Shown here: positions 54,976 to 64,000 of the stretch, one piece after another | How the letters are laid out: every line of letters starts with the position of its first letter | Position numbering within the stretch: position 1 is the first letter of the stretch | Source: Halichoerus grypus | Lineage: Eukaryota; Chordata; Mammalia; Carnivora; Phocidae | NCBI RefSeq assembly: GCF_964656455.1 | Contig: NC_135712.1 | Location: forward strand, 70,189,239 to 70,253,238 | Length of the DNA: 64,000 bases | Direction: 5' to 3' | Translations under genes and position numbers: made by a program | Notes under the pieces: model-generated | Seen by the model: only the letters and a program-made list of their open reading frames with translations | What the model was told of the DNA's origin: nothing | Databases searched by the model: none

Positions 54976-55342
54976 TTGTAATGTAGTAGAATATATTCAT
55001 CTTTTTCTTAACAGTTAGTGCTTTCAAGAAATTCTTTGTACCCCAAGGTCCCAGACACATTCCCTTACACTCCCTGCTTGAGGGCTTCTCTTCTGCCTGC
55101 CACATCAGTGGTGGAGCTGGGACTGATTTCTGAGACCACTGTGGGGCAGAGATCTGGAATGGGCAGGAACACCTGCCCTGCTTTTCTCCCAGGGTTATTG
55201 TGAAGGTCAGAACAGAAGATGCGTGCGTGTGAGAGCGCTCTAAGGACCCTGAAATAATGCACATATATGGGTGTCATCATGCTAATCTGAGGGAGGATGA
55301 GAAAGCCACTTGACAGAAGGCTGCCACCCCTGATTTGCTAAT
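54976..55342. other. unique sequence, nothing recognised
   Basis: No recognised element. Confidence 0.4.
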
Positions 55343-55357
55343 AAATCGGCGGCATGT

Positions 55358-55555
55358 GGGCGCCTGGGTGGCTCAGTCGGTTAAGCGACTGCCTTCGGCT
55401 CAGGTCATGATCCTGGAGTCCCGGAATCGAGTCCCGCATCGGGCTCCCTGCTCAGCGGGGAGTCTGCTTCTCCCTCTGACCCTCCTCCCTCTCGTGCTCT
55501 CTGTCTCTCATTCTCTCTCTCTCAAATAAATAAATAAAATCTTTAAAAAAAAAAA
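55358..55555 (+). mobile_element. CAN-SINE, GACCCTCC-linker type
   Basis: gggcgcctgggtggctcagt, ttaagcgactgccttcggct, gatcctggagtcccggaatc, tctgaccctcctccctctcg. TSD aaatcggcggcatgt at 55343-55357 and 55556-55570, perfect. Confidence 0.98.
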
Positions 55556-55570
55556 AAATCGGCGGCATGT

Positions 55571-56349
55571 TAGGCTGCTGCCAAGAGGCCAGGCAGAAAC
55601 ACAGCTGCCGTCCCCCTTCTGAGGCCAGAGGCCATATGTGGCCTCTGCAAGAAAGCAAGTTCCAGTAAAACGGCCCAGTTGGTCTCCCCCTCCACCCACA
55701 CCGCATGCTGCATCTGCCACCTTACATTAGCAAATGAGGTTGCAAATATGGCCTGAGTCATAGAGAAAAGAGTAAATTACACTCAGGAAATCCTGCTCAC
55801 CCAAGTGCCGGAGTAATGAAATTCAGAAAGCTGTCTGTCAAAAGCAGCACAGCGCAAGTGTGGGTGCCTCACAGGGAGCCTGCTGCACCCCTCGCCCTCC
55901 GGCACCCCCACCCCAGCTCCTGCCCCACCTGGAGAGCCAACAATAGCTCAAGACAGGCCTGTGGCACCTGCCACTAGGGACCCCTGCAGCCTTCCCAGAA
56001 GAGGCTATGGGAGCTGAGGAGGGTGAGGCCGACTCCAGAGAGCTGGAAGCTTCAGGAGATGGCAGATCCTATGCCGGAGGGCTGGTGGAGGCAGAGGGCT
56101 GAGAGCCGGAGGGAGGAAATGGGGAGCTGGCCATTCCCCAGAGCAGAAGCCGAGCTGGAGGAAGCTGACAAAATCGAGCCTAGAGAAGGTGGTATTGTTC
56201 GCGCTCCTTGAAGCACACTGCGACAGAGCCAGAGCTAGGCAGCGCCCTGGCCCGGTGCCAGCTCCGCAGCCCTGGGACCCTGGCCTGAAATCCCCGGGGC
56301 CAGGGTGTCAGCGCTGGGCTAGGACTGGAGGGAGGGAAGGGGCTCAAAG
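55571..56349. other. unique sequence, nothing recognised
   Basis: No repeat or exon recognised. Confidence 0.45.
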
Positions 56350-56940
56350 GGGCTCAGGGAAATGTTTGTGGGTGGCGAACGTGTTCCGTATATTGACTGT
56401 GGCGGCGGCTTCCGAGATGTACACATGGGGTGAAACTTATCAGATGGTACACTTTAAATATGTCCAGTTTAGTCAGTTACTTCTCTAAATAGGTGTTAAA
56501 AATGACAAAACAGGGAGGCACCCTGGGTGGCTCAGTCGGTCTTGACTTCGGCTCAGGTCCTGGTCTCAGGGTTGTGAGATGGAGCCCCGCCCCGAAAGAT
56601 GAATCCCCCTCTTTCCACCCCATCCCCCTCCCCTGCTATCTCTCATGCATGCACTCTCTCTCTCTCTCTCTCTCTCAAAAATAAATAAATAAAGAGGTTT
56701 CTTTTTAAAAATTACAAAACAGTGTGGTGGTAATTTTTATTACATATGCATATGGATAGACACAAGAAAGACTGGAAGGCTATTTCCCAAAATGTTAACA
56801 GTGGTTAGTTCTGGGTTGTGGGATTACAGAGAACTTCCATTTTTCTTCTTTGTGTTTTTCTATACTTCACAAATTTTCCAAAATAGATACGTTTCACTTT
56901 TGTAGTCAGGAGGAATTTACTTCAAAATGACAGCAATGTC
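56350..56940 (+). mobile_element. L1M 3' UTR, interrupted by a CAN-SINE
   Basis: attgactgtggcggcggctt, then cagatggtacactttaaata and tgtccagtttagtcagttac before the SINE; after it ccaaaatgttaacagtggtt, agttctgggttgtgggatta and cttcacaaattttccaaaat. Confidence 0.7.
56515..56706 (+). mobile_element. CAN-SINE, divergent
   Basis: gaggcaccctgggtggctca, shortened head (cagtcggtcttgacttcggc), ctctctctctctctctctct, aaaataaataaataaagagg. TSD aaaaatgacaaaacag / aaaaattacaaaacag. Confidence 0.9.
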
Positions 56941-57089
56941 TAAGATGCAGGGACCTTGAGGAGACTGGCAGCAGGAGAGAAAAGGCTGGGTTGTGGAGGG
57001 GGGCTCGGTGCCAGGAGCCAGCCAAACCGAAGCAACCAGCCCCGGGCTGAAAAAGCCAGCGCTTGGGGGGGGGGTGGGGGGAGCGCCTG

Positions 57090-57215
57090 GGTCACATCTC
57101 AGCTCTGCCATGTGCTTGCTAAGTGGCCTAGAGCTAGGTATTTGACCATTTGGGGCCTCAGTTTCCCCAGTGATGATACGGAGAAGACTGAAGTCTCCGA
57201 AGGCAGCTGAGGGAT
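57090..57215 (+). repeat. MIR SINE fragment
   Basis: cacatctcagctctgccatg, tgcttgctaagtggcctaga, ggggcctcagtttccccagt and gatgatacggagaagactga: sense MIR. Confidence 0.8.
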
Positions 57216-58405
57216 TCGGTGGCCCCTCCTGGGGGCTCCCATGGTGCGGCGAGCAGCCCATGGCTGCTATTCTCCCCCACCCCCATCTTAGCTTCCAGGT
57301 ATTAAAAAGAATAGGACTGACTTAAGAAAAGCTTTCTTTCTTTCTGTCTGTCTTTTTTTTTTTTAAGATAAAAATAAAGAGAGTTGAGTAATCTCTGAAA
57401 CCAAAAGCTAGTTCTGGAATTGAAGGTTTTTTGAGGTTTCTCTTAACTGGTACCAGAAATCTTTATCTCTCAACCAGCCGTAACCACCATTGTGCCCCTC
57501 CTCCCACCCGCCCACAAGTGTGCTCCTCCCGTTCCACCTGCACGTTCCCCTTCCCTGACCCTCGCATGTGGATAACATGTGGTCACTGCTCCTAGAGCTG
57601 CTTTTCCAGGACAGCTTACCTTGCCCTTCTCTTATCTGTTCCTTCCCCACAGACCCCCGGAGTAACCCGGGCCCTCCCCGCCCTCCAGGCCCACGCCACT
57701 CTTTGGCTTGGCATCCCCTTCAGGGGATCTGGATGCTACCCTTAACTGCCGAAGTCCGGGGCACTGGACGCCTGGAGCCTCGGGTCCCTCATCTGTCTAT
57801 GGGGGCTGACGCCTCCCGCCCTGCCCCAGTGCATGGGGAATATGCATGAAGCCCTGCACAACACAGGTGTGCCCACAGCTTCCCGGGAAGAGGAAGCCCT
57901 CCCTGACACTCTGCCCTCCGCCTGACCGTGGCTCTGGCCCCTGGGAACAGTCATGCACTTCATTGTGAGCACCCTTCCATGGTCAGTCATCTTCACATCT
58001 TACTGAGAGTGGCTTACGGCTGGCTGGTCATTTGGGGTTCCTCAAGCAGGCTCCCTCTCCTGCCCCTCAGGGGCTCCAAGTCCCTTGAGGCCAAGGCCGC
58101 CTCGTTCATCTTTCGTCCCCTCCCTGTTCCTTTTCACCCAACAGGTCATTCCTTGCATAGCGCTAGGTCGTCGAGTGTGCTCAGTACTTGGTTGTTCCTT
58201 TCACCTGAACCTGTGTTTACGTCTCTGGCAACTACAGCCACGAGATGCAGCGATTAAGCTTTCAGGTGACAATAACAAAGGCAGAGGGACAGGTCAGCTA
58301 CATGTCATTCCAAAGGTGAGGGCACACCCTAGGAATTTTTTAAGAGGCACTGGACAAAACCATCTGTGACGGTTCTTCAAGCAAGAAGGTCCCTGACCCT
58401 GAGTC
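57216..58405. other. unique sequence, possible weak L2
   Basis: A ctttctttctttctgtctgtc stretch plus T13 near 57333-57364. 57880-58170 loosely recalls sense L2 (aggaagccctccctgacact). Short overlapping frames only. Confidence 0.4.
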
Positions 58406-58410
58406 ACTCA

Positions 58411-58414
58411 CGGG

Positions 58415-58442
<28 letters not shown>
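58411..58442. repeat. GT microsatellite
   Basis: About 15 uninterrupted GT units, followed 40-60 bp later by ggtgggtgggtggg. Confidence 0.97.
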
Positions 58443-58445
<3 letters not shown>

Positions 58446-58959
58446 GGGGGCTGTGTAAGGACAGTGTCTGTGTGTCTGGGTGGGTGGGTGGGGATGCATT
58501 TGCACAGTTTGTAGCTGTCCTTGGACTCAAATTCTTCTCACCTACTGTCAGTTCTGGTTTTAGAAGTCTGTTGGAGACTCGAATCGGCCACACCAGTGGT
58601 TCAAAGAACCTCAGAGGGTGTTACTTTGTTCCGCCTCCACGCTCTGGGTTCTGGATTCCTGTGGTGTCCGGCCCGGCAGGTCTCTGCCTGCCTTATGTCT
58701 CTGCCTGGTTCTCCTTCTGGTTGTCCCCCCTTCCTAAGCCCCAGTCAGCCTCGCTATCTGCTCCTGCCACAGGCATGAGGTCAGCCAGGCTGATGCAACC
58801 GTTTCTGGTCCGAGGACAAGCCCCTGCCTGGCACAGCTCACCGACGCAGCGGCGCGCCCTGAGCCGTCGTGGACCGTCAGCCCGGGGCTCCGCTGCCCGT
58901 GGCTCAGTGGTCCTGCGGGGGCCCTCTCTCCAGGCCCCGCCACCCCACTGAGGACTGGT
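58443..58959. other. unique sequence with small GC/CpG-rich patch
   Basis: Patch at about 58835-58930 (cgacgcagcggcgcgccctg, then gtcagcccggggctccgctg). A 178-codon frame (58415-58951) starts inside the GT repeat and has no known domain. Confidence 0.45.
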
Positions 58960-59110
58960 CATGGCCACCAACCAGCTCCTCCCCTCCCCTCACCTCTCTG
59001 CACCTCTTCCTGCCCCTGGAAACGGAGTCAGGAACACATCCTCTCAGGAGGGTTGTGAGCATCAGATGGGAAACAGCCTTTCCCAGGTTCGAGTCATTCA
59101 GTTTCCCAAT
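58960..59110 (+). repeat. possible MIR fragment
   Basis: cctcacctctctgcacctct, then ctcaggagggttgtgagcat and cagatgggaaacag is compatible with the MIR 3' half. Diverged. Confidence 0.4.
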
Positions 59111-59229
59111 CACAGGTGTTTCCATACCTGCACATCACCTGCTCTACTTCCTACTTGGTATTTGTCATCAAATCAACTTTAAATCACCTCACTTTGTAAA
59201 AAATGTACTTTGCTAAAGAACACTGAGCC

Positions 59230-59379
59230 CGGGGCGGGGGGGCGAGGGGATGGGGTAACTGGGTAATGTAATGAGCACAGGGTATTATATAAGACTGATG
59301 AATCACTGATTTCTGCCTCTGAAACTAATAATACATTATATGTTAATTAATTGAATTTAAATTTTAAAAAAATTTAAAA
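59230..59379 (+). mobile_element. carnivore L1 3' end, 5'-truncated (about 150 bp)
   Basis: gggtaactgggtaatgtaat, then agggtattatataagactga, ctgcctctgaaactaataat and acattatatgttaattaatt plus A-rich tail: the terminal 3' UTR of a carnivore L1. TSD aaagaacactgagcc (59215-59229) / aaagaacacagagtcc (59380-59395). Confidence 0.88.
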
Positions 59380-59449
59380 AAAGAACACAGAGTCCATGCA
59401 GTAGGTTAATATATGCAGCCTCTCTTGTTCCTTTTAAATGGTCCAATTT

Positions 59450-59638
59450 TTTTGGAAGATTTTATTTATTTATTTGAGAGAGAGAGAGCACAAGCAGGGG
59501 GAGCAGCAGGCAGAGGGAGAGGGAGAAACAGACTCCCCGCTGAGCAGGGAGCCCAACATGCGGCTGGATCCCAGGACCCCGAGATCATGATCTGAGCAGA
59601 AGGCAGACGCCCGACCAACTGAGCCACCCAGGCGCCCC
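59450..59638 (-). mobile_element. CAN-SINE, reverse orientation
   Basis: aagattttatttatttattt, GAGAG linker, GAGCCACCCAGGCGCCCC. TSD ttaaatggtccaattt / ttaaatgttccattt. Confidence 0.96.
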
Positions 59639-59654
59639 TTAAATGTTCCATTTA

Positions 59655-60252
59655 AAAAACTCCCATCTCAAAAAACAAACAAAACTCCTGTCTCCAAATC
59701 CTTCTATTCTTGGTCAGGCCAGACCTCTTTTGAGCTAGCTATATTCTTTTCCAATAGTCACTGCAATAAATACTTACCTATTAAAGTCCAAAGTCCTCTG
59801 GGGAAGGGACATGCAGGCTGGCACAGCACACTTTGGGAGACCCTGAGGTAACAGGTGGGCAGCCTAAGCCCACACCCACTCTGGTGTGCAGTGGCTGTGG
59901 GCGTGGGGACCTCTGCCTGGAGGAGTCACTGGCCCCCCTGGAGAGCAAGGACCGGGGCCCCCACCGCTCCGCTGGGAGAGAGGGACGACGCAGGGGACAA
60001 AGAGCCCTAGGGCCTCACTGTGAAGTGAGGGGTCAGCTCATCCTGGGAGCCCGGCATTCAGGCCACTCTCAGAGCACATACCTCCTAACAGTCAGTGCCT
60101 GAGAAGCAAGGGCTGGGAGCTGAGAGCAGACAAGAGGGTGAGGGCAGATCTGCCCTTCATTACAGCTCAGGTCTCTAGAGCTATGTGGCCAGGTAAGGCC
60201 CAACTCCATGAGTCCTGAGCTTGGTGTGGCCTGTCCTAACCAGGACTTAAGA
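59655..60252. other. unique sequence, nothing recognised
   Basis: No recognised element. An 89-codon frame (59833-60102) has no known domain. Confidence 0.4.
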
Positions 60253-60271
60253 GTTTGGGGACTGGGCGGTG

Positions 60272-60289
60272 CGGGGGGGGGGGGGGGGA
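60272..60289 (+). repeat. poly-G run
   Basis: An uninterrupted run of about 17 G preceded by gcggtgc. It lies between the left TSD and the head of the next SINE. Confidence 0.95.
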
Positions 60290-60290
60290 G

Positions 60291-60490
60291 AGGGGCGCGC
60301 CTGGGTGGCTCAGTCGGTTAAACATCTGACTTCTGCTCAGGTCATCATCTCAGAATCCTGGGATCGAGCCCCGCATCAGGCTCGCTGCCCAGCAGGGAGT
60401 CTGCTTGTCCCTCTCCCTCTACCCCTCCCGCTGCTTGGGCTCTCTCTGTCTCTCTCTCAAATAAATAAATAAAATCTTTTTTAAAAAAAA
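60291..60490 (+). mobile_element. CAN-SINE
   Basis: aggggcgcgcctgggtggct, ttaaacatctgacttctgct, tail caaataaataaataaaatct. TSD gtttggggactgg at 60253-60265 and 60491-60503. About 25 extra bases, including the poly-G run, separate the left TSD from the head. Confidence 0.95.
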
Positions 60491-60599
60491 GTTTGGGGAC
60501 TGGAGCTTTATCTCTTTAAAAACAAGTCAATGAAGTGGCACAATGGGACATGCATGTAACAATTTCTTAATTGCGCTCTGTGCCTTCAGCCTAAAAGTA

Positions 60600-60720
60600 C
60601 TTTCACACTTTCTGCTTGGAACCTCACTGCCACCCTCTGAAGTAGTCAGAGCGACTCCAGGACTGTTGCCCCAGCTCAAATATGAAAAACCTGGGGTTCA
60701 GAGAGGCTAAGACCTAAGCC
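60600..60720 (-). repeat. MIR SINE fragment
   Basis: accctctgaagtagtcagag and aaacctggggttcagagagg, then ctaagacctaagc: reverse MIR core. Confidence 0.6.
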
Positions 60721-60739
60721 CCCAGGACAGCACGCTGTG

Positions 60740-60900
60740 GTGAACAGCGTGGGATGTTTACAGAGCACCCATTATATGCTGGCACATTTCCATACCTTAC
60801 CTCATTTAATCCTTAGAACAGTCCTATGAAATATGGACTATGAGTCAAATAAGCACAGTTAGGAATCCCACCCAAGACGTAGCAGATTTGAGTTTGTTAA
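60740..60900 (-). repeat. MIR SINE fragment
   Basis: cagagcacccattatatgct, acctcatttaatccttagaa and cagtcctatgaaatatggac: reverse MIR 5'-side sequence. Confidence 0.7.
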
Positions 60901-62154
60901 GAATTACAGGCAGCCCCCGATTTCCAACTAGATTATATTCCAAGATGTGGTCTAAAGGCACTTACCCACCGAAACAGGATTCTTATGGTATTTATGTACT
61001 CAGGCTAGTCTGAGGAGGGCCCATTAACCCACAATCCTCCAGATTCCTGAACAAATGCAATGAATATTCAAAAAATATTACTATAATGCCACTAGTCAAA
61101 ACAAAAAAGTGATAGCATTTGATAAGAAAGTACTTTTTATTTATCTCAAATTCCTGCCTAAAATCTGAGGCCAGATAGGAGAATGGACATAATTTCCCCC
61201 TGTTCTCTTCTTTTAGAATTTAAAGAAAGAACGGTGGTATGGGGGGGCAGGGGGGCGCAGGGGAGCAGGCTGGGGGGAATGGACAGTTAGTTGACCAAAT
61301 AGGGAAGTTATGAAAGGAAGAAGCAGGTCCCTGAAGCCGGCCCAGCAGGAGGGCTGGGGACCCTAAATTCTCTCCCATTCAGGAGGCTGCTTTCATCACA
61401 GAAAGATGACAGAAGGTTGGGGAGTCTGGGGGACTCAGAGGCCTGAGAACAAAGAGGGGAAAAGCAATTCTGCCGGTGGGATTTTCTAGGGAAGACAAAC
61501 CCGTTTGTCTTCCCAATGGGTGTGATCAGAAATGGATTTAACCCCCCGCTACCACATACAACATTCTGGCAGGGGGTCAGGAGTAGGGTCTGACGGGCAG
61601 CTGGAGATCCCCCTCTGCCCTGAGAAGCGCAGCCTGGGACTCTGGCTGCTTCCCGCTCGGACGCTGGGACAGTCACAGCTGTGTGACTGGGCGCGGTGCT
61701 CTACCTGTCGAGCCTCACCACCTCCTCCAGGAGCCCAAGGGGATGCTCAAACGCTGTGGGGAATGGAGGACTCAGAGAGTGAGTGTCTGGCACGCAGGGG
61801 ACACATAAACAATGCATTACCCGTGGCCTGGCTGGCACCCTCGCTTCCTGACTGAGGCTTCGGGGCCCTCGAGGCCGTGAAGGCAGCGGCTCTGTCGTAG
61901 CCCCCTTTGTACAAGTCATGAGGCCACGAGCGGAGGGTCCGGGAGGCCTCTCGTGCTTCAGAATGGGTGTAAAGAGAGGAGAGGCGTGATTCTAATTTGA
62001 GATCAGGGCCTGAGAGCTGAGCAGGTGGAGGCCCACTACCTCCTATTTGTGGAGCCCTCCAGGAGAGGGGCCCGCCTGGGGATGCCACTCCCACCGCAGA
62101 CCAGAGCAGCCCCAGCCAAGCCAGCGAAACTGTCCCTCACCCCACCCCCTAGGC
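60901..62154. other. unique sequence, nothing firmly recognised
   Basis: ggcagcccccgatttccaac (60908 on) may start a DNA-transposon scrap. G-rich at 61240-61275. Open frames to 122 codons around 61308-61855 match nothing known. Confidence 0.4.
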
Positions 62155-62345
62155 CCCGAATGTCCTCAGGTAACAGCAGGGCTGGAAGGAGCCACAAATT
62201 TTCTGGTTCCACAGCCTCCTTCCACAGATGAGGGAACAGGCCCAGAGAGGGGAAGGGCTTTTTGCAGTCACACAGCCCCACGGAGGAAGAGCTGGGCCGA
62301 GAGAGCAGGTGTCCTGACACACAGACCGGCAGCCAGAAACCCCCA
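62155..62345 (-). repeat. MIR SINE fragment
   Basis: ggctggaaggagccacaaat, ctccttccacagatgaggga, acaggcccagagaggggaag and ggctttttgcagtcacacag: reverse MIR, well preserved. Confidence 0.8.
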
Positions 62346-62424
62346 AACAGGAAATACTTGCTTATCCACCACGAGCATTTGATGACCTTGCTTCCAGTCT
62401 CTTAAAAATATATATAAAAAGTTG

Positions 62425-62586
62425 AGGGGCACCTGGGTGGCTCAGTCAGTTAGGTGTCTGCCTTTGGCTCAGGACATGGTCTCAGGGTCCTGGGATCAAG
62501 CCCCGTGTCAGGCTTCCTGCTCAGCAGGGGAGTCTGCTTCTCCATCTCTCACTGCCCCTGCTCTTGCTCTCTCTTTCTAAAAAAAA

Positions 62587-62604
<18 letters not shown>
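62425..62604 (+). mobile_element. CAN-SINE with poly-A plus (TA)n tail
   Basis: ggggcacctgggtggctcag, gtgtctgcctttggctcagg, short linker, then about 26 A (62579-62604) followed by (TA)11-12 to 62627. The usual AAATAAAT tail motif is missing. Confidence 0.93.

Positions 62605-62628
<24 letters not shown>
62605..62628. repeat. TA microsatellite
   Basis: About 12 TA units at the end of the SINE tail. Confidence 0.95.
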
Positions 62629-63229
62629 TGAAAATTAACAATTACACCATGCATGAACACATTCTTTTTTAAAATCAATTTCATTACCTCCTAGATACAT
62701 TGTAGCTATTCAGTATTTGCTGAGGGAATGAATTTTTAGTCCCATTATCCCAGTTCAGGCCTCAGTTTTTTTACCAGCTCTTCCCTAGATGACAGCACTA
62801 AGCCCTTGATTGGTTTCCCCTCTAGAAGCTCCTCCACCCAGGACCCTCCCTCCCCTACCCCACCCAGGCCTACCACAGCAGGGACTCTGGGGTGGGGTCC
62901 CTATCACAGCAGGGACTCTGGGGGCAAAAGGGCCAATGAGGCTGTCCAGAGTCTTCCTCCCACTCTGCTCCTCTCTTGGTCGAGGCCTGCTATGAGACAA
63001 CTTTTGGATTAGGGTTGGGAAAAGGCTGGGACACCCAGACGCCCTCTCCCAGGATGCAGGCCCTCGAACCCTGCTCAGCTGTTCCCTCATGCTAACAAAG
63101 TGTTCCTCTTACTCAATGGCTGATTTTGTCTTTGCTTTCTCTCCTTTCCGCACTGTGCTGGGCTATTGAGAGACCCCGAGCCTCTGGTGGGACCCCAAGG
63201 GAATCATTCAATCAGAAAATTAAGGCCAA
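62629..63229. other. unique sequence with a 31-bp partial tandem duplication
   Basis: cacagcagggactctgggg occurs at 62874-62892 and 62905-62923 (period 31). Nothing else recognised. Confidence 0.5.
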
Positions 63230-63385
63230 TTCAATAGGGAGAATCCTTTTACAATGTATACAGATAGTAAATTATTATTTACTACCTCCTATTTGTGGAT
63301 TATTATTATGTTGTACACTTTAAATACCTTATAATTTTATCTGTCAACTATACCGCAGTAAAGCTGGAAAAAAGAAAAGTCTTAA
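63230..63385 (+). mobile_element. L1M 3' terminus
   Basis: gttgtacactttaaatacct, then tataattttatctgtcaact and ataccgcagtaaagctggaa match the common L1M terminus ending '...caataaagctgg'. Confidence 0.75.
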
Positions 63386-64000
63386 GGCCAGAGCCTGGGG
63401 CCCTGGCAGGGCCCAGCACTGCTGAAGGCAAGGGCATGAGTTCTGCAAGAAGAGGGCACAGGACAGAGCCTGGAAGTTTTCCTGGTGGGAGGTGAGAGGA
63501 AGACTCATCGAGCAGGAGTCAGGAGGAGAGTCAGACGTGTCTGATCCCTGAGGTCAAGGATAAAGAGAGAGTTTTCACGAAAGAGGGTATGATCAACAGT
63601 GCCAATGCAGCTGAGGATGGAGGAAGTTACCTCCACTTCCTGAACTGGATGTGCATAGACCCTCCCTGGGACCAAGCTTGGGGCCAGGCTGGGCCCGGAG
63701 GCCCTCTGGCTGGATCTCGTATTTCGGAAACCTCCCTGTGAGGCTGGATGGGTGAGCCTAGGAGGGTGTGGACCCACCACCAAACCCCAGGGACAAGTCC
63801 CCGGGACCCTACTGAGCAGAAACAGGGTGGGACGGAAACTAAACAAATTGCTCCTTTAAAGCCACCTGAAATTTATGTCTCAGTAATGTTTGATTTTTGG
63901 CTTCTCTTTCCTGCAGCAGGATATTTAAAGAAAACAAATCTTTAAAATCTTCAACTCCAAAGCAAAGAGCCCTCTGTGCGCCTACTTCTGGTCTCTGCAT
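63386..64000. other. unique sequence, nothing recognised
   Basis: No repeat, exon or RNA recognised up to the window edge. Confidence 0.45.

Noticed and set aside
58415..58951. 178-codon open frame starting with a CVCVCV run
   Set aside because: It begins inside the GT microsatellite; the remainder is low-complexity or unrecognisable.
1..64000. CRISPR array or other bacterial feature
   Set aside because: The many regularly similar segments are interspersed SINEs of about 200 bp on both strands with TSDs, not short repeats with spacers.
1..64000. Dog-type SINEC_Cf or mustelid-type SINE heads
   Set aside because: The SINEC_Cf head (ggtggcgcagcggtttagcg) was not found, nor the gtgggttaagcctctgcc head I associate with mustelids. 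This is the basis for leaning away from dog and mustelid.
1..64000. tRNA genes
   Set aside because: All tRNA-Lys-like heads are parts of CAN-SINEs with linkers, A-rich tails and TSDs. No free-standing cloverleaf was recognised.

Overview
This is mammalian nuclear DNA with no recognisable protein-coding gene. It looks like an intergenic or long-intron stretch of a carnivoran genome. The diagnostic signal is at least 48 copies of the Carnivora-specific tRNA-Lys-derived CAN-SINE (SINEC): 22 on +, 26 on -, together roughly 14% of the window. They have the family's A/B-box head, a CT-rich linker and an AATAAA-rich tail. The young dog SINEC_Cf type is not seen, nor is the head I associate with mustelids. 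The common heads and the CTTGTGTTCCCTCTCTCGCTGT linker half match what I recall from pinnipeds, so I infer a non-canid caniform, most likely a seal, sea lion or walrus. That species guess is from memory and is tentative.

Layout. 0-4.3 kb: a possible ERV1 LTR edge, a MIR, three SINEs and a MER5-like DNA element in otherwise unique sequence. 4.3-16.6 kb: L1-rich, AT-rich DNA. It includes a long ancient L1 (about 6.5-10.7 kb) with a piece of ORF2 lodged inside its 3' UTR, an L1 3' end in reverse orientation (11.2-11.5 kb), further L1 3' sequence (14.6-15.35 kb), and a 34-nt 5' piece of U2 snRNA flanked by direct repeats (15.7 kb). 16.6-29.5 kb: more GC-rich, MIR/L2-rich DNA with a GGAA microsatellite, two hAT-type DNA elements and a MaLR LTR. 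29.7-33 kb: reverse-orientation L1 carrying several SINEs, then SINE pairs. 33-47 kb: mostly unique, GC-rich DNA with L2, two MaLR LTRs, MIRs and the best CpG-rich block of the window (45.28-45.88 kb), a possible promoter. 47.28-50.46 kb: a multi-layer nest of retrotransposons whose insertion order can be read from target-site duplications. 50.5-64 kb: L1 3' ends, MIRs, one MaLR LTR, several SINEs with clean target-site duplications, a GT microsatellite and unique DNA.

Long open frames (up to about 217 codons) occur only in GC-rich unique sequence or across SINEs. None resembles a known protein, so none is called as a gene. Subfamily names for MIR, L2, L1M and MaLR elements are my recognition of consensus patterns and were not checked by alignment. 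Ends of ancient repeats are approximate. Ends of SINEs with a stated target-site duplication (TSD) are good to a few bases.
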